DNA of 64,000 nucleotides from Piper betle (Eukaryota; Streptophyta; Magnoliopsida; Piperales; Piperaceae). The stretch spans positions 50,169 through 114,168 of the forward strand of contig JAURVB010012299.1 in NCBI GenBank assembly GCA_033002965.1. Reading direction: 5' to 3'. The notes below the pieces were generated by a model, which made no database searches, was not told the origin of the DNA, and was given only the letters and a program-made list of their open reading frames with translations. How positions within the stretch are numbered: the first letter of the stretch is position 1; each line of letters starts with the position of its first letter. Made by a program: the position numbers and the translations under genes. Of this stretch, positions 34,149-47,362 are shown in pieces.

Positions 34149-36231
34149 GTCTTTGCTTTAAGCCTTGATCAACCGATTTTGAATACAATAAAAACGTAAT
34201 AAAAAAATGACTAGAATTGTTTTTGCCGGTCCATGAATCGGCGGAGTCGGACTGGTTTATACTGATTTACATGCAGATTTGAGTCCTAAGGATGAAATCA
34301 GCCAAATCGGTTATTTTGTTTTTACTAGCTGGAAAACATGGAACCCATCTCGTCGCCGGCGTCCAAACTCTCCCAGCACCGGACAAGTAACGAATGCCTC
34401 CGACCATTCCCCAAGCATATACCCTCGTCGGCCCTTCCCTCCGTCGCTGTTGCCGTCGCCCTCGCCCACCTCGGGAAGTCATTGAGATGAAAGAGATTTG
34501 AGGAAGGAGCTCGTCCACCCCTTTTACGTCGCCAAAGGACGCCGCCAAGCTCGCTGCCCCCGAAAGTTTTTTTGTTGGCTCCCTTGTGAAATTTAACGCC
34601 TTGATGGAAGAGACGGATCAGTTAATGTTTCTGCTTATATTAACCGAAAGAAGTGATCACTTAACATGTTCATCTTATGTTCCTCACTCTCTGCCTCTGG
34701 ATTGCTCGGGATGTTTTACGTCAGTTAATTGCTTGCTTGTATGCTGATTGCTGTAAAATTCCTTGAGAGTTGATTGCTTGCTTAAAGAATCCAAATGTTA
34801 TTTTCTTCCTGTGGATGCTCTGTTTTTGGATTGTGGCACGGTCCTTCTGGGAGTTTACGTTGCCGCATAAAGTGCATTGATATGCCTCTCTTCCATGCAA
34901 ATTATCTGTGCTTTTTACTTTTAAATTATATTCATCTACCAATGTTATCTCCGTATTATCCGATTTAATTGAACCAATTTTTATCAAAATTTTTATTTAG
35001 TCAGTCCAATTTCATGGCCGATGAATTTAAATTTTTGGATTCATCTGATTAATTGAATTGGTGTAGATTATAATATGCATCGTATATAAATTTTCTTTTT
35101 TATTTAAAAAGTTTTGATTTTTATTTTGATCAAAATTAAATATTATTTATATTTATGTTAATAAGTATTAGATGATGCGTGATTTATTTGATGGGTTTTA
35201 TGTTGGAGTTGATGAATTATTATTTTGAGAAATATTTATATTATTGAATAAATTATTTGTAAGGATACTATTTTCATAGTTGTAGATATTAATTTGTATA
35301 ATTGAAAATCTTAATTTAGTTATGTTGCTATTTAAAATTTTATTTAATATCCAAATTACATGTCTTCCAGACATTCTTTAGAGCCCGGCAATGCATGAAA
35401 TGATGTAGCGTTATATCCGGTCGGAAATGATGTCCCGTCTTTTTCGAGCATGTCTAAAGCGACTAACGGGCCTTAGTCTCGATGAATACCATGTCCAGCA
35501 ATTCCTGGAAACAAATTCCCAAGTTAAGAAATTCTCTGCCAACCCATTCCCTTCTCTCCAAACCCATTTCCGCCGCCACTGCCGCCGCCGCCGCTTCCGC
35601 CGCCGCTGCAGCCGCCGCTGCCGCTGCCGCTTCCGCCAGCCATCATCCGACCAGCGTCGTCAAAAAACGGGTTTGTGTTTCTGGTGGATAGGGTGAATTT
35701 AGAAACTATCTTTTCTGGTGTTGTAGCGTGCATTTGTTTGCAATTTGTGATGTGGTAGATGGATGCTATCTGAAAAGATACGATCTTTTACACGATTTTT
35801 GAACCGTGGTACAGTATATGATTTTGTGAAAAGATGCAATATGGTCCGTGTTTCTGTTCCCAACTCGGCATAGGGTGGAAGAAGAAGACGATTAATATGT
35901 GTTTCAGAAGAATCAGAATTGATTTAAGGATTGAGTGTTGTTGAATGCATGTGATTGTTGAGCTATGTGTGGATGTTCATGCTAATGATTTACTTTTTAT
36001 AAGGCTCTTATCTTCGAAAATAATGGACGTCACACCAGAGCTACATTTCTAGTCTAATGTAAAAAAAAATTTACTTTCTTTTTGCATCATTTTAGATGGG
36101 GTCTTTAGCTTTGATAATTGGATTGTACAAGCGTCGCTGCCACTCATGATAGGAGAATGCATATTTATCATGTCATGATAGGAGAATGGCGATGGAGATA
36201 TTTATGTGGTTTTTTTTCCTTTTAGTTTCAG
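34149..36231. other. Intergenic DNA and probable 5' UTR exon of the ferredoxin gene
   Basis: 34149-35350 is mixed AT-rich DNA with a GC-rich patch at 34330-34560; no gene is recognised. From about 35360 to 35690 the sequence looks transcribed, with an open plus frame from 35427 and (GCC)n-type repeats at 35563-35640. It could be a 5' UTR exon, since an acceptor-like tttcag lies at 36226-36231. Whether it contributes coding sequence is unclear. Confidence 0.35.
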
Positions 36232-36249
36232 GGGGGAGGGTTGAGGACT

Positions 36250-38221
36250 ATGTTCGGATCAAAACTCGTCCAGCTTGGTGGCATTGTAACTAGAAAGGTA
36301 GTAACAGGTAAATAGCATTCTTCGAGTTGCTTTCAACTCATAATTATCATTACAATTGTAATTGATGACAAGCATTTGTTTTCTATATTATATGTATCCG
36401 CTTTGGAAATCTGGCATAAACATGGTTTGGAGGTTCTTGAAGCCGTCTGTTAGCAATGTGATGTGAACACTGCATTTTTTGTAGTTGATGTCTTATTTAT
36501 ATAGTTCGTATTACATGGTTGGAGGCTTTCTGTATTTCTGTTTTTCTGACATTTTGGATTAAATATTTTTACTTTATTTTTGCTCAAGTTAGACAACGTG
36601 AATAATTGATATGTTATTGTTTGACCTTTAACTTTTCTAGCGTTTCTTAATATTAGTACACTTTTTGCTTCTCGAAAATGCCCGAATTTTTTTAAGAGCC
36701 TTCAAGCTGTGTTTTTTTCTTTGCTAACACCCTTTATTCCTGTAGGCCGATTTACATCTAGTAGTTCAACACAATGTCTTCAAAGACCTTCAAGTCATAT
36801 TTCTCAATATTTGGTACTTATCTATGTATTTTCAGAATATTACTTAGCTTTTTCTTTTCTCCCATTTGTATATCTCTTATAATTGATATCCTTTCTTTAT
36901 TATTTTGTATTATTGGTAGTCTTTAATAACATTTTCAAATTGTAAAAGTGGAATAATATTGGATAACAAGCATTTTTCTGTTTACAAAAAAGACACTGAA
37001 CATTTCTTGCTTTGCTCTGCTCTTTTTGATGTTAGTTATCTAATTATAGTGCTGCGGCCAGTAAGCATGACAAGGCTTATTGCACTTATGCAGCTAAATG
37101 TACTGTGAAAGTCTTAGAGAAGGTATTTCATTTTTCAGGTCAGGTATCCATTCTCTAATAACACTGCAGTAGAGAATGAAAATAAGGAGAAGTAAGTTCT
37201 GAGTTTTTCTGGTTGAGCATGTGTTTACTTTTGCTCTGCACGCTATTTTTTTCTCCTTGTATATTCTGCAATAACTAGCTTAGATGCCATAAATGCCTAA
37301 GTGATGCATGTAATGCCTGTTTGGACTTAGACTATTCTAAAATTCTCATATTCATCCGTAGAATAACTGTCACATTTGTTGACAAAGACGGTGATGAGAA
37401 GATTATAAAGGTTCCCGTTGGCATGTCTATGTTAGAAGCAGCACATGAGAATGACATAGAATTGGAAGGTATGAGCAACATCTGAGATAGCTATTTGTTT
37501 GATGTTTTGTAGCTTAGTATTGGTTAAGTGGCTTTAAAGAAAGTGTTTCCTAGTCCTATGAAATGTAGTGTTTACACATGGTTATGGAAATGGTGAAAAC
37601 TAAGGTTTCCTTAATATTCTGATGAAAAAGGATAATTGCATGAATAGTTGAAAATGTTTAAAGTGATGAACCAGTGAACCTTGTAATGGTTTCAGACACT
37701 GCAAAAATCGTGAATGTTTTAGTCCCCTGACTCAATACTGTCTGCTAGAGCGAACAATTGTTGAATTTACTGACATTAATTATGCTGACATATTGCAGGA
37801 GCATGTGAAGGTTCTCTTGCCTGTTCTACATGTCATGTTATCGTGATGGTAAATGTTTTCTAAATAGTAACTATCCATCTGAGGAAGTTCTTGTTTGCAA
37901 GTGTTGTTCATTTACAAGAGAATCTGTTCTTGCTGCTGGTTCTTCATATAGGATGTTAAATACTATAACAAGTTGGAGGATCCAACGGACGAGGAAAATG
38001 ATATGTTGGATCTTGCTTTTGGTCTTACAGAAACGTGAGTCCTTTTTCACTCTTTACACAATAGCAAATGTTATTAACTAGTCACTTATGAAGTGAACGT
38101 ATGCAGATCGCGCTTGGGTTGCCAGGTAATTGCGAAGCCTGAACTTGATGGCCTCCGCCTTGCCCTACCAGCGGCTACTCGAAATTTTGCCGTTGATGGA
38201 TATGTACCCAAGCCACACTGA
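36250..38221 (+). CDS. MFDX: Mitochondrial [2Fe-2S] ferredoxin, adrenodoxin type (seven coding exons)
   Basis: Exons at 36250-36307, 36746-36813, 37139-37191, 37362-37468, 37799-37848, 37952-38034 and 38107-38221 join in phase with GT-AG introns to give 177 residues. The iron-sulphur ligands are visible: Cys98, Cys104 and Cys107 in ACEGSLACSTC, and Cys145 in RLGCQV. The protein ends VDGYVPKPH, as Arabidopsis MFDX1/2 do. The first about 60 residues are Ser/Arg-rich with few acids, as expected of a mitochondrial presequence, and the start MFGSKLVQLGGIV resembles the Arabidopsis N-terminus. These proteins carry electrons from adrenodoxin reductase in the mitochondrial matrix, for Fe-S cluster and biotin synthesis. 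The family's usual length is just under 200 residues. The core exons are secure; the first two are inferred from splice phase and resemblance. A polyadenylation signal AATAAA lies at 38402-38407. Confidence 0.9.
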
Positions 38222-39526
38222 TTCATAGATGACAGTGATAATTGAATAGTGTAGTTTATTGAGCGTAAAATAGTGAAGAGCAGTCTGTAGCTTTTCCCTC
38301 CTTGTGGTTTCGTTACAAAGGTTTTAGTTGTCTCACTGTACACTTATCCTACACATCCAGATACCTTGTTTATGTGCAATTTTGTTCTTGCAAGAAAAAT
38401 AAATAAAATGTTTAAATTATTACAAAAAGGAAAGTGCCTATGGGGTTAGGGCGCCGCCCATTTGTTTCCATTAGCCTTTTGTGCGGTGTTTGGTTTCGTT
38501 GGCCATGGAAGAACATCTGCAGCGTCTTTGTTGGACCCTTTCATGTAATTCTCAACCTGGCATGCAAATAACACATTGGTCATTAGTAGTTATTTGTGAA
38601 GCAGTTCTGATTGTGTTGTTGGGAATTGGCAATATAACCTTTGTTCTGCTTGGCCAATGTGCTGATTTTTTTCTCAGGTGAATTTAGGCAATTCTATTTT
38701 AAAAATTTTGAACGCCAAAGCCTTTGAATTGAGGTTCTTCGTAGCTTAATCGTGTTATTTTGCTGTGCATTATTGGGCACCTTGACAAGGCATTATATAT
38801 CTTGTAGAAGAAAATACATTAAGAGTATAACTTTATACACAAGAGCTACAACTTATATAGTTTACGAGAGCTATAATTTTTATGGTCCCACTACTCCAAA
38901 TCAAAATAGATAAATATATAAAAAATAATTAGAGCACTTATACATTTTTAACACAGTCTAATATTTTTAACTTTTTCATCTTAGTTATCAATGAAATCAT
39001 AGTAAAAATTATTTTTAAAACATCTTTAAACTAGTACATTTTCTAAAAATCTATAAGTATGCCATATTGATCTCAAAAAATAAAAATAAAAATTTGCTCT
39101 AGGGTCTTACTCAATGTATTTTTAGATACTAATTTGTTGGCTACAAGACCTTACAGTCAATTTGTACTCAAAAAAATATAAAAATTTATCAACATCTTTA
39201 CTTTTGAGCTCTATTTTCTATATATTAACTCATTATGTGTGTTGGACCTGCTAAAAAGTTCAAATTAGAGGTGTAGCCCATATAAATTATACGAGGTGTA
39301 GTTCAACTTAATCTTTTTCCTTAAAAATAAAAAATAAAAATAAAAATAAAGAAAAATCATGCCATCTTGAGTTAGACTTACGGTTGAGGCAACTCATGCC
39401 CCAACTAACCTTGTTTTGAATACAAATTTTGGGCCGAATTGAGCCAAGTGTGACTCTAGTTTAAATAAAAATTCAATTTAACCGAAGTAAAACTCGACTA
39501 GGCTAGATATTCAGTGAAATAAGTAG
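38222..39526. other. Ferredoxin 3' UTR and AT-rich intergenic DNA
   Basis: The 3' UTR probably reaches about 38420. Beyond it the sequence is AT-rich with no exon or transposon boundary recognised. The open frame at 38481-38681 has no family resemblance. Confidence 0.5.
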
Positions 39527-40256
39527 GGCCGGTATGACAATGGGGTTAAGGGTAAAAATCGGTCGATTCCACTCAGAATCGGTCAATAATCGAATCGGAG
39601 GCAATCCGATTCAAAAAATAGGTAAATCAGTCTTCGGTTCAAATTGGTCCATGAATTGGCCGATTCAAGCTGATTTCACCCGATTTGAGCTGATTCTCGA
39701 TGGCGGTGGCGACAGGCGATCGGTGACCGGGGAGGGGGGCTGGGGGGCAATGGTGGCAGGGGACGGGGCAGCAATTAGGGGGGGGGGTGTAAATTGGGCG
39801 GGAGGCGGCGAGGTGAGCGGCGGACTGGCAGGGCAGGGGCAAGGGGCGGAACCGACGGTGGGAAATAGGGCGGCGCGGATTGGGCTGGGGTGGAGGTGGA
39901 TGGACGCCCGTCGGGGAGAGAGAATGGGTGGGGGGGTGGTGATAAAACAGTAGGTGGTATTATTGTAATTAAAAGTTAACTCGACTTCGATTCGAATAAA
40001 AAATAATAACTAATTCTAAATAATTTTTAAAAAATCTAAAAAATTATTAAAATATATCATAAAATATAATACACATCCTAACATAAAAATGGCACGTATT
40101 ATAACTAATAACCTACCAATTTTGATTAAGTTAAAATTTTTTGTATAAGATTGATTTAGATTAATTCAACTAAACCGTTTCCTGACCGATTCAATCTGAT
40201 TCGGTAACTCCCTCAAAAACCAATTCAAACCCCTATTTCAATTTTTGCAACTATGC
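39527..40256. mobile_element. Element C2, diverged relative of C1
   Basis: It has the same layout as C1: repeated 'gattc/aatcgg' motifs at the left (39555-39690), a GC-rich tract (39700-39940), then an AT-rich block with 'gtaattaaaagttaactcga' matching C1's 'gtaattaaaagttgactcga' (about 7279). It ends with repeated 'ccgattcaatctgattcgg' and TTGCAACTATG, comparable with C1's TGCAACCATG. The ends are approximate and no target duplication was confirmed. It encodes no transposase. Confidence 0.5.
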
Positions 40257-42512
40257 TCCCAAGTGAGTGTATGGTTTATAATAAATATTTCTTTCTTGGT
40301 CAATCTAACTTCCAAGTAGATCATGACATATTGCCCAGTTTTGAGTTTATAAATAAGGTTTGTATTTTCTTTTGAATAAAAAAGAAGTAATCTTTAGAAT
40401 TTTATCACGAGAAATTAACCCCTCTATGAGGCAATTGAGAATAGTGATCTCAATAGACAACACCCAAATCCACAAAATTGAAACCGGTAATTTCAATTTA
40501 TCATCGAGACAATTGATCTCCAACCCACCTAAATCAAGGCTAGTGACCTCTATTTACCCTAATCCACCGAGATTAAGATTGGTGCCCTCAATCCTTGCCA
40601 AGTTTTGATAAGTTCAACACAATTTTGCCCTAAAATCGTAGCAAATTCTATCACTAGACAAGCCATCCCAGTCCCACTCACAGCCTCATCGAATCCTAAC
40701 CAGAAAAGGCATTAATCAACTACAGACACGCTCCCAGGAGCAGAGCAGTAACAGGTCGTCGGACAGGACCTCAAATAGAAACTAAACATAACCTTCAAAC
40801 AAAAAGGAGGAAGCAACAACAAACATTTTAGGTAAGATATCTACAACTTGGTGGCAATGAGTCTCAAATCTGAAGACGAAAATCACAAGGATAGATCTGA
40901 AAGGAAAATGCCAATAAAAGACTCCAATGAAGGACATCCTATTTCTTTATCACTTTCCATAAACGTTGCACATTCATAATTTCTAAAACAAAATGCCCTA
41001 ATGTCCTACATCACATTGGAGATTCAACTATAAATCTCAAACTGATTCGTATGAGAAGACTTTTCCAAGGAAAAGCTACTTTTTTCATTAACAATCTATA
41101 TTTGCTTTCCCCAAAAGATACTCAGACCAGCATGCCAGCTTACAAACTATAGATGCTAAATTCATCCTTCCCGTGCCACTTAAAAACAGGCCATAGTTAC
41201 ACACATTCACATTAAGTCCAACCCATGAGGTTGCTAAAGCTGCTTGCTAAATTTTCGCTGTACAACAGGTCTACAGGAGTGAGACCTCGCAGTGCATTAT
41301 AGATGAGTTGGAAGAGAGAGCATACTTTTTGTTTTGGGGTTATGAGGATGTTTAGTCATGCTCGTACTCGTCACTTTGCTTGTCAATGTTGAAGATGACT
41401 CATTGGAGGGTACATCATGAGAATTGGAAGCTTCGGTTCCATTGGTTGATAGCAGTTTCGACTGATGACAGCTAAGAAGCTTGGCCTCCAGGGGGTGGAG
41501 GCATTTGAAAGAATACCAACAAGTAGATCTTTATTTGAACTTTCATCAGAATAGTGAAAAGAACCCATTATGCTTGACCTTCCATCATTTGGAAATGGAA
41601 TTATATTTCTTTTCCTGGCATATGAGGCTTCATTTTCCGCATTTATTGTCTATCTGTTGCCACAAGAGAATTGGGGCCGAGGCTCTGGTAGACTATCAAG
41701 CGACAAGCAAAGAGAATCAAATTACTATGGACCTTAGAGAACAAGAAAGACTGGAAAGATCTGCCATGACAGCACGATCAATATGCTTATGATAGACTAT
41801 CAAGCGACAAGCAAAGAGAGGTTTGGGTTCTTCATAAGAGTTCAACGCCTGCCAAATTCGTGATTATTATCACTTTATCCTCATTTTACTTATTCTTTTT
41901 TCTTTAGCAAGTTGTACTCAGTCTGCAAAACTATTTTATTCTACATTCATTTTGAACAAAGAACTGTAATATCAACTCTCTTCTAATTATCAAAAAAAAC
42001 CCATAAAATCACAACTCGCTTCCCTCTTAACTAAATGATGCAGTACACATCATCAATACATTGCCCTTCATTTCCATCAAAACCTTCACAGTACAGTCTC
42101 TTCACGACATTTCATAACCTGTATCCTTCCTAGAGTGTTTTAAAGATCCATCTGGACTTCCTTGTCAACCATCTCGGTAGTGTTACATATTTTTATAGAG
42201 ATTATATCCTACCCTATAGGTTTTTAGATCCTTAACCTTTTAGTATCATTCAAGCATTCCTTTATTAAATTTTACAATGAAAAAGGTAAGGTGGGCTTTG
42301 ACATATCATTCCTGAGCTACAAAGTACAATATTTAAACAAGAGAATATTTGGCATTGAAGCAATAAAACTTGAGAACTAGCATGATTCAACACATTTTCC
42401 AGACATGCAGCAACTTCAAAACAAACTAAATATCACTCAATAAGCAGTGAACTACCCCAGAACGAGCATGCATTCTAAAAAGGAAAGATAAGGAACCTGT
42501 AAAATTGTGGCC
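40257..42512. other. Intergenic DNA downstream of the GATA gene
   Basis: No gene was recognised. The stretch at 40340-40460 (ttataaataag, aataaaaaag) looks like the promoter/polyadenylation part of an old LTR, but no ends were found. A 23-bp phrase, agactatcaagcgacaagca plus aag, occurs twice at about 41691 and 41794. The 103-codon open frame at 41481-41792 matches no family. Confidence 0.4.
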
Positions 42513-45500
42513 TTAGTTGTTACTAACTGAAATTCGCAACCCTTTCTGTACACTATAATCCGTTTTCTTTCTTTCGGCATCCTGAAAATACTGAATATTT
42601 ACAAGTCGACCATCAGAACATGAAGTACTTCATTTGAAGTATATAAAATATTGCAGACCTTGTCTTGTTGATAGTATTCAATCCATTTTGATTTTGCAAA
42701 ACTGGATAAAAGAAGCCTCCTCAAAATCCTATATTTCGTATTGGCTATTCCCATGCAGGGCATATCAAAGATTCCCTCCCTAAGAAGTTGCTGGAAGGAT
42801 GACAAGGTCTCCAGAAACTGATGACTTTCGAACATTCTTTTGAGGCTGTGAAGCAGAAGACTCACCACAATCAGAAATGAACTGTATAAGACTGAATACC
42901 CATTGCTAAGATGCAGCAAATATTCCTAACGTTCTATTTTATCCATGAAAGATAAATTAAACGACCTAGGCAACAGATTCCACCAACCTGATGAATATTA
43001 AAAGCTTTATCTGTGCTCCCCATGAGACTATATCAAGCAATACAAAGGAACCTGTTTTGAGAAAGTATTGTTGTCACTATTGTGGTAAGATCCGGTATAT
43101 TAGTGGAGACGGTTTATAGATCTTCAACTTAGTTTAACTATTTTGAAAGGATAACTTAGACCCATCAATTTGCACTTGGTCATGTCGCTACAGCTGATAT
43201 TAGAGCCCTGTATTGGATGGCGGGCTAAATTGGACATGGGCTAGGCTGTTCGGTGCACAAGCCAATCAAAGGAATTATGATGATGGAATTTCTTAAAGTA
43301 GTGGAACGCAAGATTTCCCAAATTAGTCCAATCCAATACTGACTTGGGTAAGACCCGATATATTAGTGGGGGATGGTCTATAATCTTCAACTTAAGTTAA
43401 TCATTTTGAAGGGGTGACTCAAGCCCATCAATTTGTACTTAGGGCCGCATCGTTCAATTTTTTTGTCAAATTACATAATTAAAACTCATCAGCAAGGCTC
43501 TTAGTGTTAACTAATCTACCATTTGAAATATCACGTCACCTTACTTGCGGAAGAGGAAAAAAGATGACAGACCTGTATGGTAGATTAGCCACATCTGAAG
43601 AAGGTAAATGCTTCATGAGTCGCTGTTGTTCTTCATAGTTCAAATGTTTTAAGAACTCTTCATGGTTAACTATAACCTAATCAAGCAGCAACAATAAACA
43701 TGTCAATCACCTGAGCAGCACAGAGCCGAGCATCACACAGACTTGCTATCTATCTAAATACACCTAAGAAGCATTGAGGCCTAAATGAAGTTCTTACTCT
43801 TAAATCAACAGATACCAAAGGGGAATTGCTGCTCAGCACAGCTAGTTTTTCTTCAGGCAAATTATCCCTGGAATAGTAACGATCATCAATACCAGACCTC
43901 AAATGACACTAGATAATCTTCTTCGTTTTCACAGATATGAAGATTAGATTCATTCATTAATTTCCTGATTATGTCATATTATTAGTGATACTTAAGTAAG
44001 AATATTGTTGAAAGGGAACTGTACCAGCCTTACTTGAGCTCAAATGTTACGTTTAGTCATATCTTGGCAGCCATATGAACACTCAGTAAAGAAAAGTGCA
44101 TAGTTGACATAATTGGCCATAAAGCAATTCTGGCCTCAAGCACATATAAATGATATCAAATTAGTATTTAGTTCAGTTTTATATCAGAATTGGGGCAGTC
44201 GTCATGTAGCTAACAAAAGAAATAAGCAAGTCAAAGGTGAAAATTTTGCCCTTCATTTGCCAAGTTAAAAGGTCAAACCCCTTTTCCTGGCCCGCAAACT
44301 ATCAGCAGTTTTTATCTTGTATGAATTATTTGTTGCATTAGCTCCATAAATGATATTTGTCTCAATTAAAATTAAAAAAACCAAATAGACATTTATACCC
44401 TCGTTTTATGAAAATTTGAACGCTAAGTGGCTTAGCATTCTTTGGACAAATTGGTTGCAGCTATTACCATCTGAAACTACGTGATGGATGATGATGATGA
44501 TCTGCTGCAACTGACTGATAAACTCCCAGGCTACCATGCAGATAATCAAGAAAAGTGAGAATACCTTCTCATACTATCTTGCCCTGCTTCGAAATTAAGC
44601 TTCTTAACCTTTCTATCTTCAACAATTGGAGCATTTATACCCTTGCGTTTAAGATTGGCCAAATCTTGTGATCCTATATGGGTCTCTGTCACAGTCTGAC
44701 TTTTGCTATAAACAGAAGAACTCACATCGGATTCCTCTTGAAAATTTGAATTAATGTACTTAATCAGACAACCCCCATGGCCAATCTCAAATGTGTCCAG
44801 AGGACTTCGACTTTCAAATAGCAGATCTTCAGAGGGTGACGAGAATTGAGATGACAGTTGCTGCTCTTGCAAAATATTGCATAAGTCTTTTGCCAGCTTT
44901 TCTACAGAAGATGGCTTCCTTGAACAAGTCCTCTTTTTCGAGGGCACAAGTGTGTCCCAGACTACAGATTGAGCAGTACCTGTTTATCAGAATTATGAGA
45001 TAGAGGTTTATGGACATAATAACTTAAAGAACCAAATCTACGTTCTAGAAGAAATATATGAATAACATTTCAAATTATATGAAAGACCAAGAAATGAATA
45101 ACAAGACCAAACAAGAAGGTGATGAGAAGTTATACTGCCTTGAGGCTTAATTGGGAAATGTATAGATTCTTTTTAAGCTCTATTTGGCAGTACATCAAAT
45201 AATGACTGTTATGCAAATAACGACTAGCAGATTTGCATTTATTACCTCAGCACAAACTATATTATGTTTGTAAGCAAGGACACCTAAAGTCAAACAGCTG
45301 CAAGAAATACAATTTCATCTATCATGTCCAGAGAACTAATGTAATATGCTCATGTTATTACCGTATCTGTACGGAATGACTAAATAATATGTTCAGCTGT
45401 TTCAAGAGTGCATATAACCATACAATATTGTAATTTAGATGGTTTAACCATTTGTCCCAAAAACTCAAGCTTTTAGGAAAGGGAACCACTTAATATTAAC

Positions 45501-47362
45501 ACACCCCTCCCCTTCCCACCTCTCACGTGCAAGGTAGTTTTTAAGGCTTAGCACGTGGACAAACATGGGGCAAATAGTCTAACCACTTGTCCCCAAAGCT
45601 CCAACTTTTAAGAAAAGAAACCACTTATATTTACTTTTAAAAAATACAATGTCATTTTTCTGGAAATCCATTTTCATCCTCCTCTATTGCCTAAGTTTAT
45701 AGCCAACATGATCTATAAAAGCTGGCCTCTCTTTCGTCGACTGTTTCCCAAAAGTGGCAATTGAAGATATGGAGTTTGCATCTCCATGCCTAATATATTG
45801 AACCATATCCACATTCAAACTATATAAAACCATATCACATCCGAATGTCTCCCTCTGAGTTTTCTTGGGCTTTTTTCTCTCCTTTTTATCACTATAGTAA
45901 TGTATATAATAATTCCTAGAGCTGCATCTATTGGCCTTCTCTAAACAAGGACAAACATTGGAATATAACCATGAAACAACAAGGCCATTTAAACACATGA
46001 AAACATTCATACCTGTCATGTCACTGCCATCGACATTGCAGATATATGCACAGCTTTCAGAATAAGAGACTGCAGAATTCGAGCTTGACCTATTACTTAC
46101 ATCCTCCTCCAAAATTTGCTTAAAATTTTGATCAGTTTGTGAAGTCAATTCGCCTTTGGCTTCCACACTAGCTTCAAGACTCTCACTTTTCTTTGATTTT
46201 GGTCCCTTCTTGAAGAGAATAGTTTTTGGTTTGAAAATTTTGGAATCCTCAGGTCTAACAAAGTCAACGCGAGCGTGAATAGGAATATAGTTTGCAAGGG
46301 AACCTTTAGTTCTCCATCTGGATCCACAGGCATTGCACAGCACTGGTTTTTCTGGTGGTCCATTTCTCCAGAGAGGAGTGCCTGTTGAACTCCAACAGTT
46401 AAATATAAAGTCTGCAACGTGAGAGTCGATCAAACAAAAAGTAAAAGAAACTTGGGTAGACAGCAAAACACCACAACTACTCCATTACTAGACAGACACT
46501 TAATCTAGCACCCAAATGCAAAACCCATGTTCTTAGTGAGATGAGATAGAACTAAATGCAATACATGACATATGTTACAAAATCTTTTAAACCTATTTGT
46601 TATTTGAAATGGAAACATTGATCAAGACTAATATCATCCTCCATAATCTTAATAATCTGTCAATATTCTTAAAACTTAATTTAGTGCGTCTTAAGCATTC
46701 ACTTAAGATGAATGAACGTTTGTAGTTTTAGAACTTTGAAGAAGCGCCAATACAATCTAATTGGTATTTCCTAAAAGTCAAAATTAACTGACTGCAAGAT
46801 ATCTTCTGGTTGATGTCTCTTATTGTGATAATAGTTTCTTAATAGCATATGTAGTGGTTCATTCGTGAAAAGCTTCTACAAGGCTAGCCCTTATTGATCT
46901 GACCATCTTAAACAGCCAGCATTGCAAAATAATATTGATCATTGCACGCTAAAAGATTAGATTAAGCAACACACAAGAAAAAATTGCAGATATGTAACAA
47001 TAAGCTTGACAACTGACATAATTATGCAAAAAATCAATGAGTAGGCTTGGATTTTATTATCTTATGGAATTCTTCAAATCACAAACACTTTCAAAGCACA
47101 TGAGCACTTTTTTATATAATCACAAAGATTACTGCTTGTTTTGTCACAACTCCTTTTACAAACACTTCCTACAAACTCAAATGACCTCACTGATTTTTTT
47201 CCTTTTTGTTGATTCTCCATTAAATGAATGGTCACCTTGTTCATCAAACATACAAAGAGAAACACTCAAAAATGAACCATGAATGTTATAAACACCACAA
47301 AAAAAGATGAGAAAAGACTCACTGGAAATTCCACAGTGATAGCAAGGTCCTTGCTTGCTCAT
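42513..47362 (-). CDS. GATA26: GATA-type zinc-finger protein with DEUBAD-like C-terminal region (GATA26/27 type, seven coding exons)
   Basis: Minus-strand exons 47362-47323, 46381-46013, 44979-44565, 43867-43798, 43676-43573, 42845-42659 and 42581-42513 join in phase and give about 417 residues. Exon 1 (MSKQGPCYHCGIS) supplies the first two zinc ligands and exon 2 the others. The finger is C-X2-C-X18-C-X2-C (Cys7, 10, 29, 32) with TPLWRNGPPEKPVLCNACG, the GATA DNA-binding signature. A Ser-rich, basic middle region follows. Exons 4-6 encode HEEFLKHLNYEEQQRLMKHL...FQQLLREGIFD, which resembles the DEUBAD/ASX-homology fold known to bind ubiquitin-pathway partners. GATA plus this region defines Arabidopsis GATA26/27, which are somewhat longer (about 470-510 residues). 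The last exon is short and weakly supported. The presumed nuclear transcription-factor role is from family knowledge. Confidence 0.88.
43080..43453 (-). mobile_element. TRIM-like element in GATA intron 5
   Basis: Two direct repeats of about 110 bp (43080-43192 and about 43346-43453) share 'gtaaga.cc', 'atattagtgg', 'atcttcaactta' and 'cccatcaatttg.actt'. The sequence just after the first, TGATATTAGAGCC (43195-43207), is close to the tRNA-iMet primer-binding motif TGGTATCAGAGC. The total is about 375 bp with no coding capacity, as in terminal-repeat retrotransposons in miniature. By the primer-binding site its own orientation is plus, although it lies in a minus-strand gene. Confidence 0.55.

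Noticed and set aside
41481..41792. 103-codon plus-strand frame near the GATA 3' end
   Set aside because: It has no family resemblance, no splice continuity with either neighbour, and a composition typical of intergenic DNA.
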